DNA of 37,531 nucleotides from Acaryochloris sp. IP29b_bin.137 (GTDB taxonomy: Bacteria > Cyanobacteriota > Cyanobacteriia > Thermosynechococcales > Thermosynechococcaceae). Position numbers and translations under genes: made by a program. The notes beneath the pieces are model-generated. The model was not told the origin of the DNA, did no database searches, and worked only from the letters and a program-made list of their open reading frames with translations. Location: positions 1 to 37,531 of the forward strand of contig NZ_JANQOP010000139.1 of assembly GCF_028285745.1 (NCBI RefSeq). The letters are read 5' to 3'. This document shows, piece by piece, positions 17,008 through 25,461 of the stretch; the first letter of the stretch is position 1, and every line of letters begins with the position of its first letter.

Positions 17008-17059
17008 TAAAACCCAATGAATAAAACAATGTTTATATTGTTTTATTCATTGGGTTTTA
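17008..17059. repeat. Perfect 23-bp hairpin with 6-nt loop
   Basis: The left arm 17008-17030 (starting TAAAACCCAATGAATAAAAC) pairs without mismatch with 17037-17059; the loop is GTTTAT. Terminators of this length normally end genes, but here both flanking genes point away from it. It may insulate the two promoters, be a leader structure, or be a remnant of a small palindromic element. Confidence 0.65.
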
Positions 17060-17382
17060 CAACAAGTATGTTGTTAATTAAGTAAAATACCAATATGTGA
17101 TTAATGTTTAATTAGTATGGATTATGTTCACTGCTCTTTGTATATTGACAACGGAAGTATATTCATAATCTAAATCAAGCGCTAAATTAAAGGGTAGCGT
17201 TCGCCCATCATATCTTTGTAGTAGGCGAAGCATCTATCTTCTGTTTAAAAATCAAACAGAGGGTTTAATGAATTGATTGCTCAAATATTTATTCGGAAAA
17301 ATTATATTTCAGGTTGAATTAGCTATAGTTTTGCACAAGTTTTTCGTAAATTTGGATAGTATTTGTAATTAGTCTTTAAGGA

Positions 17383-20166
17383 ATGAATCAATCTGGATCT
17401 GGTCCTCTTGACGCACTAACCTTTCACCACAAAGAAGGTTTAGAGGGAGGTGATCATCCTTCATACGTTGATGTTGATTTCAACAATCAGTTGCAACAAA
17501 GCATGTTGCTGCAAAAAGTATCTGATGAAATTCGACAAACTCTTGATACAGATATAGTCTTTCGAATTGCCGTCGATAAGGTTCAGGCATTATTACAAGT
17601 AGATCGCGTCGCGATCTACCAATTCGAATTTGAATCTGGTTATACAGAGGGTGTTTTTGTAGCAGAAAAGGTGCGGCCAATGTTTTACTCAGCCGTTGCT
17701 GCTCGGGTTCAAGATGATTATTTTGGAGAGCATTATCCTTCCAAATATCAATTGGGACAGGTATTTGCAGTTTCTGATATATACAACGCAGGTTTAAGTG
17801 ATTGCCATATTCAGATTTATGAACGCTTCCAGGTAAGAGCGACTTTAGTTGTGCCTGTGCTCCAGGATAAAACTCTATGGGGGTTGTTATGTATTCATCA
17901 ATGTTCGAGACCTCGAGAATGGCAAGAGGCTGAAATTGAATTTGTGCAAAAGTTAGCGAACCACCTCAGTATCGCCTTAAAACAGGCAGCCCTTTATGAG
18001 GAATCACAAAAGAAATCTCAATTATTGCAAGGTGCCCTGCAGCGTGTCGAAGCTCAAAAAGAACAAGAAGAATGGAAAGCTCAATGTGAGCATAAAATTT
18101 CCAAGATTATTCAGCATATCCGACAAAGTCTAGATATTGAGGATATTTTCAGGGCAGCAACACAAGATGTCCGTGAGTCTCTGGGGTGTGATCGCGTGGT
18201 TGTCTACCAATTCTTCCCTGATTGGTCTGGAGAGTTCCTAGTTGAATCGACCGCTCCCAACCTCACGCCTCTGTCAGAATCGAAGGTGCCCATGTACTGG
18301 AAAGACACCTATTTACAGGAAACTCAGGGAGGGAAATATCGGGACGATGATACTACTGTCGTTAATGATATTTACCAACAATCTTATACAGACTGCCATT
18401 TAGAGATTCTTGAATGGTTTAAAATTCGGGCCTATATGGTTGCCCCTGTCTTTATGGGTGAAACCCTTTGGGGGTTACTAGCTGCATATCAGCTCAATCA
18501 TCCTCGTCAATGGCATAAGGTCGAACTCTCTCTCCTCAAACAGGCTGGTGCCCAGTTAGGAGTGGCTCTGCAACAGTCAGAACTGTTGTTCCAACTGCAA
18601 GAGTCAAAAGACAAGGCAGAAGCTGCTAATCAAGCAAAAAGCACTTTCCTTGCCAACATGAGCCATGAGTTGCGTACGCCCCTCAATGCCATTTTGGAAT
18701 TCAGTCATCTTCTCACACGGGACCAGAACTTGACTCCTGAACAGAAGCAGACTTTGAGCACAATTAACCGTAGTGGCACCCATCTCCTTAATTTAATCAA
18801 TGATGTATTGGAGATGTCCAAAATTGAGGCTGGCAGAGTCTTTCTCAATTTTAAGGACTGTGATTTACTCTACTTATTAGATTCTCTCCAAGAAATGTTT
18901 ACCCTAAAAGCAGAATCGAAGGGGTTAACGCTGAAGGTCGAGAAATCAAGTGATTTGCCCCTCTCTATTCGTGCTGATGAAAGTCGACTCAGACAAATAC
19001 TAATCAATGTTTTGATCAATGCTTTGAAATTTACAGAAATGGGTGCCGTTACCCTGCGAGCTTATACCCGACCACAGTCATTATCTGGAGAATTAATCAG
19101 CAACAAGGCAGACCAAGCATCTCAATCTAACCTTTCTCTATGTTTCGATGTAGAGGATACTGGGGTAGGAATTGCTGAACATGAGCTCAATAGCATTTTC
19201 GATCTCTTTACTCAAACTTCATCAGGTCGTCAATCTCAGGAAGGAACTGGGTTAGGTCTTGCCATCAGTCGTCATTTCATCAATCTGATGCAGGGTGATA
19301 TTCAGATTCAGAGTCAGATGGGGAAAGGGACAACCGTACATATTCAAATTCCTGTTGAAGCCACAGAAGTAAGAGCGATTCACGCGATTGATACACCTAA
19401 TGTCACGAGACTTGCGCCAAACCAACCTCCCATACGTATGCTCATTGTTGAGAATAATCTAGACAATCGCCAGCTGATGATCCAACTGATGACGGCTGTG
19501 GGGTTTGAACTGCAGGCTGTTGAAAACGGTGAAGCGGCCATTGCTTGCTGGCAAACTTGGCACCCCCATGTCATTTTGATGGATTGGCAGATGCCTGATA
19601 TGAATGGGTATGAAGCCACTACGGCTATTCGAGATCTAGAATTTCAGAACTGGCAGCGCAATTCTGAGATTGGCTCCCAAAGTTCACCCACAAAGGATCA
19701 AAGTACTGCCAATCCCATCGTTCGATCTGAACCGAGAACAATCATTATTGCTGTGACGGCTAGTGTCTTTGAAGATACTCAAACTGAATGCTATGAAGCG
19801 GGCTGCGACGATTTTTTATGTAAACCTTTGCAACAAAGCCTATTATTTGAGGTTCTAGCTAAGCATCTCAATCTTGAGTATCTTTATGATGATCTAGGCT
19901 CGAATTCAGATTCATTGAATACTCAGAATCCACAGCACATAAGTATGCAAAATATTGAGCAGGAGCTATCTCAACTCTCTGAAGAATGGTTGACTCAACT
20001 TCAACAAGCAGTGCTTGGATTGGATGAAGATCAAGTTAACCAACAGTTGTTAGAAATTATGGTTGAATATCCAAACGTAGCAGCAAAACTAATGAAATTA
20101 TTCAAATCCTTACGATTTGATAAAATCCATGACTATGCCCTTCAGGCTTTGCTTTTGAAAAAGTAG
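17383..20166 (+). CDS. Hybrid histidine kinase with two cyanobacteriochrome-like GAF domains and receiver
   Basis: 927 residues, cytosolic (no membrane segment). GAF1 (about 45-205) carries Cys141-His142 in [14 protein letters not shown]2 (about 245-410) carries Cys338-His339 in YTDCHLEIL, preceded by the [15 protein letters not shown] block seen in red/green-type cyanobacteriochromes. Both have the LWGLL...PRxW ending, so both may bind a bilin. A coiled coil leads to HisKA (His428, [12 protein letters not shown]), HATPase_c ([22 protein letters not shown]) and a receiver (about 685-835) with Asp734 ([11 protein letters not shown]) and Lys in LCKPL. The receiver's acidic pocket reads VENN instead of VEDN, losing one metal-binding acid. 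A helical tail (about 860-927) is common in cyanobacterial hybrid kinases. Probably a light sensor; its output partner is not in the window. Confidence 0.9.
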   Translation: MNQSGSGPLDALTFHHKEGLEGGDHPSYVDVDFNNQLQQSMLLQKVSDEIRQTLDTDIVFRIAVDKVQALLQVDRVAIYQFEFESGYTEGVFVAEKVRPMFYSAVAARVQDDYFGEHYPSKYQLGQVFAVSDIYNAGLSDCHIQIYERFQVRATLVVPVLQDKTLWGLLCIHQCSRPREWQEAEIEFVQKLANHLSIALKQAALYEESQKKSQLLQGALQRVEAQKEQEEWKAQCEHKISKIIQHIRQSLDIEDIFRAATQDVRESLGCDRVVVYQFFPDWSGEFLVESTAPNLTPLSESKVPMYWKDTYLQETQGGKYRDDDTTVVNDIYQQSYTDCHLEILEWFKIRAYMVAPVFMGETLWGLLAAYQLNHPRQWHKVELSLLKQAGAQLGVALQQSELLFQLQESKDKAEAANQAKSTFLANMSHELRTPLNAILEFSHLLTRDQNLTPEQKQTLSTINRSGTHLLNLINDVLEMSKIEAGRVFLNFKDCDLLYLLDSLQEMFTLKAESKGLTLKVEKSSDLPLSIRADESRLRQILINVLINALKFTEMGAVTLRAYTRPQSLSGELISNKADQASQSNLSLCFDVEDTGVGIAEHELNSIFDLFTQTSSGRQSQEGTGLGLAISRHFINLMQGDIQIQSQMGKGTTVHIQIPVEATEVRAIHAIDTPNVTRLAPNQPPIRMLIVENNLDNRQLMIQLMTAVGFELQAVENGEAAIACWQTWHPHVILMDWQMPDMNGYEATTAIRDLEFQNWQRNSEIGSQSSPTKDQSTANPIVRSEPRTIIIAVTASVFEDTQTECYEAGCDDFLCKPLQQSLLFEVLAKHLNLEYLYDDLGSNSDSLNTQNPQHISMQNIEQELSQLSEEWLTQLQQAVLGLDEDQVNQQLLEIMVEYPNVAAKLMKLFKSLRFDKIHDYALQALLLKK

Positions 20167-20489
20167 ACCTGTTTCAACACGGGGTAAAACCAATAGCTGC
20201 AATTATAGAGGTAATTAAAAGGATCAATACGCTGACAGTCCTGTTATCTCCGATAACCTTTTAGCTGAAAGACTCATAGCTTTTTGATTAAAGTTTTTAA
20301 ATAACAGCCCCTTGCAAGAGGATAGAGATTCCACAAAGACATGCTTCAATCTAAACTCCGGTTTCAGCGATATCATATTCTTAATTTTTGGCTTTGAAAG
20401 CCTTTACTGATTGGAGTTTGAAGACTTACTGGGGTAAATTAGTTTTCATTTAGGTTGCCCTGTTGTTGAAATCTCTCCAGCCGGTAACA
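20167..20489. other. Convergent gap between hybrid kinase and HK3
   Basis: From about 20299 to 20489 this is the noncoding trailer shared with HK1. The first 130 nt hold no gene and only weak stems (AGCT pairs near 20262-20280). Confidence 0.5.
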
Positions 20490-21830
20490 TTACACCACGG
20501 TGTTATTTTGAGCAGAGAGGGGTAGTGTTATCGTAAAGGTAGAGCCGATACCTAATTGACTCACTAGATCAATTTTGCCTCGGTGAGCTTCTGTAAATGC
20601 TTTAACAATCGCCAGCCCCAAACCGGACCCTTCTGATTGACGTTTACCTAAGCGAGCAAAGCGGTCAAAGATTCGCAGTTGATTCTCTGGAGAAATTCCC
20701 GATCCATTATCTTTGACCCAGAAAATGACTTGGGTGAGGGTCTGTTTACACCCTAATTCAATCGTACCCGTTGCCGACGTATATTGTGCTGCATTTCTTA
20801 GCAAATTGAGTAAGGCACCTGTCAGTCGTTGCCGATCGCCCATCATTGAGTCGGAGCACTCCAGCTTCACTTGCCAGTTGCGATCTGCGAGGGCTTGAGC
20901 CTTTGTAAATATTTCATTCATAAACTGCTTCAAATCAATCCTTTCATATTGAAGGAAATCGGGCCTTTCCGCTGTGGCTAAGGCAATCATGTCATTGACG
21001 AGGCGTCCCATCCGATCTAACTCATCCAGGACCAGCTCAATCGTTTCGCGCTGTTCTTGCGGATCATCCGCCATCAGTTCCAAATGACCCCGCACAATTG
21101 TAATGGGGGTACGGAGTTCATGGCCCGCATCATTGACAAACCGACGCTGACCATTAAAACTTTCCTCGAGTCGGTCCATCATCGTGTTGAAAGTTTGAGC
21201 GAGGTCTGCTAATTCTCCTGTTCCTTGAGGAGATAACCGTCGAGTTAAGTCTGATTCATTGATTTGGCGGGCGGCGAAAGCCAGTTGACGAACGGGTTTC
21301 AGCAATCTCCTCGTTATGAACCAGGCCAGCAGGAAGGATATCGACACAACAACAACCTCTACGAACATAAAAGTGTTGACGCTGGATAACGCTTCATTTT
21401 GTTCACCTGCCGTGGCATGAGCAAGAACCTTAACCCCCATCTGATGGCCATCCACCATCAGCGGCTTTGCTTTGTAGAGAATGTTCCCAATCTCAGGGTT
21501 CTCTGTTGCCCGCTGATCTTCATCAAACTTAGTTATGGAGGCCCATTTCTGAAAGAGTTGGGATCCTGGTTGCATGGGATCGAGTAATCGCGGTGGATTG
21601 GAACGGTAAAATTCCCCATTAATAATGAAGATAAAAAAGTTATCGTCCTCGGGCAGCTGATTGGCTAGAAATTTATCAGCAAAATCTTCTAGATCTTGCC
21701 TATTTTGATTCGGTTTCCGTTCCCAATCGAGGTAGGCTCTTTGAAAAATTTCTCTAGCTTCTATCAGATCACCCCGCACTCGCTTAGAAACCTGATCCGA
21801 GATCAAAGTGTGAAAGAGAGGAATGGCTAG
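20299..21830 (-). repeat. Right arm of the large inverted duplication (HK3 and 3' trailer)
   Basis: Partner of 13480-15003 in opposite orientation. The trailer match runs through the conserved stretch AATATGATATCGCTGAAACC (reverse strand) to AAATAACAGC at 20299-20308. The two arms enclose about 5.3 kb containing HK2 and the hybrid kinase. Confidence 0.85.
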
Positions 21831-21956
21831 TCCTGTTAACCCCCCCAACAGGACAACATATAACAGCAAGATGCGAGTTTGAGTTTGGCGGAAAAACGTT
21901 TCTAAGAGTGAGCGAGGTGGTGATACGACTGGGGGGGGGTGTTTAGATTCAACCAC
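20490..21956 (-). CDS. Sensor histidine kinase HK3 (HAMP type), last gene of unit B
   Basis: 488 residues from GTG 21956 (GAGG about 9 nt upstream). Membrane segments at about 26-50 and 192-215 flank an extracytoplasmic sensor (FFIFIINGEFYRSNPPRLL). HAMP is followed by His279 (NDAGHELRTPITI) and boxes NLLRNAAQYT, DNGSGIS, FDRF and GSGLGLAIV. The last 46 residues match HK1 exactly. Codons 5-8 contain a run of nine C (nine G at 21931-21939), where slippage would shift the frame. It lies 27 nt after the porin gene in the polysaccharide unit and may monitor the envelope state linked to that unit, but no regulator partner is present. Confidence 0.92.
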   Translation of the reverse strand: MVESKHPPPVVSPPRSLLETFFRQTQTRILLLYVVLLGGLTGLAIPLFHTLISDQVSKRVRGDLIEAREIFQRAYLDWERKPNQNRQDLEDFADKFLANQLPEDDNFFIFIINGEFYRSNPPRLLDPMQPGSQLFQKWASITKFDEDQRATENPEIGNILYKAKPLMVDGHQMGVKVLAHATAGEQNEALSSVNTFMFVEVVVVSISFLLAWFITRRLLKPVRQLAFAARQINESDLTRRLSPQGTGELADLAQTFNTMMDRLEESFNGQRRFVNDAGHELRTPITIVRGHLELMADDPQEQRETIELVLDELDRMGRLVNDMIALATAERPDFLQYERIDLKQFMNEIFTKAQALADRNWQVKLECSDSMMGDRQRLTGALLNLLRNAAQYTSATGTIELGCKQTLTQVIFWVKDNGSGISPENQLRIFDRFARLGKRQSEGSGLGLAIVKAFTEAHRGKIDLVSQLGIGSTFTITLPLSAQNNTVV

Positions 21957-21983
21957 AAAAAAATCCTCGACAAAAAGCCGTCA

Positions 21984-23339
21984 TTAAAAGCGAAAAAGGG
22001 TGCGCAGGGTACCGACCACAATTGTTGACCGATTGAGATCTGCTTCTGGATTGGTGATCACAACAATGCCAGGTGTGATGGTGATGTGGTCGTTCATACG
22101 AATCTGATAAAGAACTTCGATATGCCAGGGGGGGGATGTTTGATGGGATCTCGAAAGGACATGGGGGGGACGGCCAATCACCAGTCCACCGAGGTCATCA
22201 TCTCGAAATAAGCCGCTATATCCAATTGTAAAGGCCCAATTCAAGATATCTGCTTGAGGATGACTAGGCAGATCCGTCGCAGTGGCTCGGGTATATCCAG
22301 CCCAACCCGACAGGGTTAGCTGCTCCGTAATATCGGCAGTCCCTTGAAGCCCGACCGAGTGGGCGGCAATGGCTTTGCTTTGATCAGCAAACGGATCGTT
22401 GGCCAGATGGCTCCCCGTGCCAGAATCCAGGCCATTGAGACCATAGGTATAAAGCAAACCTAGGCGAATAGAGTCAGTCGGGTCAAAGGTGAGTTGGGCA
22501 AACGCGATGGATTCTTCATCAGAAAACAGATCTAGATCATCTCCCAGATAGCCAAGACTGAGATTGATCTGTTCATTAAAGTCATGTGCTAGTCCAACTC
22601 CCGCATTGCCACCTTGTCGATAGAGGGGATTACGCTGTCCAAAACGGGAAATAGCCCCGCGACTACTGCTACTCAAACGAGGATTCAAAGGGTCAGCAAT
22701 ATCACTAATTGAACCACCAATCGCTTGTATAAAGACATTAGTGTCGTCTCCAATCGGGAATTGGTAATCCAGTCGGCTGAGCGAAACCCGATTTTGGTCA
22801 TCTCCTTGAATGGAAAGACGGGCAAGATCGGTGTCAAATACATCATCGAGCTCAGCAACATTCGTGGTTTGCAATCGTAAGCGTAAGCGATCCTCTCCTG
22901 AAAAACGGGTCTCAAAGTTTAAGCGGATGCGATTGCCGAAGCTAGGCCGGAGGGGGTCCCCAGAATTGGGGCGATGCCCCGCTGTCTGAATCAAGGAAAA
23001 GACAGCTTCACCCCTCAGCTCAGTTCTGGGTACACCGTCAGATGACACCTCTATCTCCGCCATTGTCGAAGTCTTAGGGAACACGAGGGTTGAGGCGTCG
23101 CTGGCTTCGAGCTGCCAAACAGGATTGATGGGCGCTTGCAGCGCCTGTGGATCGGTGTTACTTTCCGTATTACCTGAGGACTGCGGAGTTGGGTTAGCTA
23201 GTGCACGGGGAATGATCCCTAAAACTCCGATTGCAATCCCCACCCAAAAACTGCTCAAATGCCCACAGAATCGTAGAGTCTGATTAGGCACAGCGAGATT
23301 GAGACCAAAGTTCAGAGCAAGGGTATGACTGAATCCCAT
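21984..23339 (-). CDS. OprB-type porin (cyanobacterial iron-uptake porin class) without SLH domain
   Basis: Up to 451 residues. ATG 23339 would overlap the epimerase by 56 nt and lacks a clear ribosome site; GTG 23291 (residue 17) is an alternative with 8 nt overlap. A signal peptide is visible at FWVGIAIGVLGIIPRALANP. The barrel part contains typical blocks: RLNFETRFSGEDRLRLRLQT, LSRLDYQFPIGD, FAQLTFDPTDSIRLGLLYTY, MNDHITITPGIVVITNPEAD, and the C-terminal GTLRTLFRF ending in Phe as outer-membrane barrels do. Relatives are usually longer, with an N-terminal SLH domain and coiled coil for cell-wall attachment; both are absent here. Its operon with sugar genes suggests transport of a small solute or sugar, but ion uptake fits the family better. 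Confidence 0.8.
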   Translation of the reverse strand: MGFSHTLALNFGLNLAVPNQTLRFCGHLSSFWVGIAIGVLGIIPRALANPTPQSSGNTESNTDPQALQAPINPVWQLEASDASTLVFPKTSTMAEIEVSSDGVPRTELRGEAVFSLIQTAGHRPNSGDPLRPSFGNRIRLNFETRFSGEDRLRLRLQTTNVAELDDVFDTDLARLSIQGDDQNRVSLSRLDYQFPIGDDTNVFIQAIGGSISDIADPLNPRLSSSSRGAISRFGQRNPLYRQGGNAGVGLAHDFNEQINLSLGYLGDDLDLFSDEESIAFAQLTFDPTDSIRLGLLYTYGLNGLDSGTGSHLANDPFADQSKAIAAHSVGLQGTADITEQLTLSGWAGYTRATATDLPSHPQADILNWAFTIGYSGLFRDDDLGGLVIGRPPHVLSRSHQTSPPWHIEVLYQIRMNDHITITPGIVVITNPEADLNRSTIVVGTLRTLFRF

Positions 23340-24297
23340 GGTAAGAGCGGTACCACTGGATAAACGAGCGCATCCCCTCCTCTATAGAGGTTTGAGGTTG
23401 AAATCCCGTATCTCGGGTCAAAGCACTGACGTCAGCAAAGGTGCTGGGAACATCTCCAGGCTGCATAGGTAACCATTTCTTGATCGCTGGTATTCCCATC
23501 TCAGCTTCAATCACCTCAATGAAACGGAGTAAATTGATGGGGGTGTGATTGCCAATATTGTAGATTTTGTATGGGGGTCCTTCAGATTGCGGTGGGCGAT
23601 GTAAGACTCGAACAATCCCTTCTATCACATCGTCAATATAGGTAAAGTCACGTTCCATCTGGCCGTGGTTGTAAATATGAATGGGGGTTTGGGTTGAGAT
23701 CGCCTCCACAAATTTGTAATAGGCCATATCTGGTCTACCCCAAGGCCCATAGACGGTAAAGAAGCGCAGACCCGTTATCGGTAAATCGTATAGGTGGCTG
23801 TAGGAGTGAGCCATGAGCTCATTCGCTTTCTTGGTCGCCGCATACAGGGAGATCGGGTGATCGACGTTATCTCCCTCAGAAAACGGAACGTTGCGATTGG
23901 CTCCATACACTGAGCTGGATGAGGCAAAGACGAGGTGAGCTATTGATTGCTGACGGCACCCCTCCAGAATTGACATAAATCCCACTAGGTTGCTATCCAC
24001 ATAGGCATTGGGATTTTCAAGAGAATACCGAACCCCTGCTTGGGCAGCGAGGTGAACCACTCCATCAAAAGATTGTTCCGCAAACAGTTTAGCGATACCT
24101 GGGAGATCGCTCAGATCTTGGACATGAAACTGAAAGTTCTTGTGAGAAATCAGTTGGGCTAATCGGGCTGTCTTAAGCTTGACATCGTAATAGTCGTTTA
24201 AGTTATCAATGCCATAGACGTGTTTGCCTTCTTGCAATAGGCGTTGACATAAATGGTAACCAATAAACCCAGCAGCACCCGTGACTAAGATGCGCAT
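23284..24297 (-). CDS. NAD-dependent sugar epimerase, UDP-glucuronate 4-epimerase-like
   Basis: 337 residues. An extended SDR fold: NAD site GAAGFIG (residues 7-13), IDNLNDYYDVKLK (the Asn-Asp-Tyr-Tyr block typical of UDP-glucuronate 4-epimerases), Ser-rich SSSSVYG and the catalytic Tyr152-x3-Lys156 (YAATKKANE). RFFTVYGPWGRPDMA and RDFTYIDDVIEGI are also family hallmarks. The predicted reaction is UDP-glucuronate to UDP-galacturonate. The gene overlaps the upstream phosphatase by 13 nt, so translation is coupled, and the downstream porin start lies inside its 3' end. The last 15 residues (YPCSELWSQSRCA region) extend beyond the usual end. UDP-glucuronate would come from Ugd (35829-37223). Confidence 0.88.
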   Translation of the reverse strand: MRILVTGAAGFIGYHLCQRLLQEGKHVYGIDNLNDYYDVKLKTARLAQLISHKNFQFHVQDLSDLPGIAKLFAEQSFDGVVHLAAQAGVRYSLENPNAYVDSNLVGFMSILEGCRQQSIAHLVFASSSSVYGANRNVPFSEGDNVDHPISLYAATKKANELMAHSYSHLYDLPITGLRFFTVYGPWGRPDMAYYKFVEAISTQTPIHIYNHGQMERDFTYIDDVIEGIVRVLHRPPQSEGPPYKIYNIGNHTPINLLRFIEVIEAEMGIPAIKKWLPMQPGDVPSTFADVSALTRDTGFQPQTSIEEGMRSFIQWYRSYHGIQSYPCSELWSQSRCA

Positions 24298-25442
24298 GAC
24301 AGCAAACCTCGGCTAACAACGGTTGGACCTGCAAAATTTAGAGACTGCAAAATAGGCATATTTTGAGTGGTTGGACAATGAACCACACTCACCCTTCCTT
24401 CTATCAGAGGTAAATGCAGTAGCGGATGGGGACCGATAATACGACTGAGCATCTGCTGGATTATCTGAGGCTGAGCCACCAATACCCCCGTTATCAGTTC
24501 CGTAGATTGTGTTGGATACTGGCGGCTATTCAGGGCCTTTAGCCAAAGATGATGGAAGTCCGTACGATTTGTATGGAGTTGAACCGTGTGGGGATGCTCA
24601 GCCAAAATGGCTTTGCAAAGAACCTGGGATACATCACTTTGGCTAATGCAGAAGTCCAGTTTCTGAGCGTGAAGTATTGTGTGTAGGTCTTGTACAGACT
24701 GTAAATCCCTCTTTCCAGTGGGTACCATCAACAACCGCAGACCTTGCCGTCCAGCTTTAAGCTTGGGCAGGACTTCACCCAGATGACTGGTATCATTCAT
24801 GGTTTCTAAATGGGCTGGTCTAGATGGGTCTGGAAAGCTCAAAATGCTCGTGCCACAGTTTGATTGCTGCACCGCATGGTAGTAACTGCAGGGCAGTCCA
24901 AGGGCTGTTCCGATTAGGGCTCGAATCGTACCGCCATGACTAACCACTAGTATTGTTTGGCCAGCGTGACGGGGTAGGATTTGTTGCCAAAAGCCCTGGG
25001 CTTGGTCATAAAGATCCTGGACGGGTCGTCGGACCCCTTGTGGCCCCGCCATCTCAAATTTATGGGGGTATTCAATCCAACGGTGGTAGTCTGTGGTCAA
25101 GGACTCACGTACATATTGGTAGCGAAGTCCCGCCCATGCGGGGAGATCGATCTCTTTGAGATTTGGGTGAGTGATCATCGGTACTGAGGTACTTAATCCT
25201 AATTGGATTTCCTCAGCTGTTTGCTGGGTTCGCTGTAAAGGGCTGGTATAAATAGCTGAAAAGCGTGTTCCCTTTAAAACTTGACCTGTTTGGCGAGCAT
25301 CCGCATGGCCTTTCTCCGTTAATACAGACTCATCACTTGCCCCTTGATAACGGCCTTGTTCGTTAAAGGTACTCCGACCGTGACGGACAAGAATCACTCG
25401 TGTGGGTGGAGTCACTGGTGTATAAAGCTGCGTATTCGTCAT
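24285..25442 (-). CDS. Histidine phosphatase with a degenerate second domain
   Basis: 385 residues; ATG 25442 with GGAGGG about 9 nt upstream. The first domain (about 12-205) is a complete histidine-phosphatase (phosphoglycerate mutase-like) fold: RHG with His21, LTEKGHADARQTGQ, SPLQRTQQTAEEI and second His169 (VVSHGGTIRAL). The rest (about 230-385) follows the same fold order (LRLLMVPTGKRD, then DFCISQSDVSQVLCKAI, GVLVAQPQIIQQML) but lacks the RHG motif and the second His, so it looks like an inactive copy. Two-domain forms occur in cyanobacteria. In this operon the active half may dephosphorylate a sugar phosphate or lipid-linked intermediate; the substrate is unknown. Confidence 0.8.
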   Translation of the reverse strand: MTNTQLYTPVTPPTRVILVRHGRSTFNEQGRYQGASDESVLTEKGHADARQTGQVLKGTRFSAIYTSPLQRTQQTAEEIQLGLSTSVPMITHPNLKEIDLPAWAGLRYQYVRESLTTDYHRWIEYPHKFEMAGPQGVRRPVQDLYDQAQGFWQQILPRHAGQTILVVSHGGTIRALIGTALGLPCSYYHAVQQSNCGTSILSFPDPSRPAHLETMNDTSHLGEVLPKLKAGRQGLRLLMVPTGKRDLQSVQDLHTILHAQKLDFCISQSDVSQVLCKAILAEHPHTVQLHTNRTDFHHLWLKALNSRQYPTQSTELITGVLVAQPQIIQQMLSRIIGPHPLLHLPLIEGRVSVVHCPTTQNMPILQSLNFAGPTVVSRGLLSCAS

Positions 25443-25461
25443 AATTTCTATCCCTCCAGGA

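Larger units (their letters stand above)
16599..17382. other. 784-bp divergent gap between HK2 and the hybrid kinase
   Basis: No gene is seen. It holds two long perfect hairpins (listed separately), a 12-nt direct repeat ATTGATCATGCA at 16787-16798 and 16882-16893, and a TTCGCC...GGCGAA pair near 17202-17234. Promoters of both divergent genes must lie here. The ribosome site AAGGA directly abuts ATG 17383. Confidence 0.5.

Noticed and set aside
17599..17619. Perfect 10-bp palindrome GTAGATCGCG-T-CGCGATCTAC
   Set aside because: It lies inside the first GAF domain of the hybrid kinase and encodes the common VDRVAIYQ motif, so codon constraint plus chance explains it.
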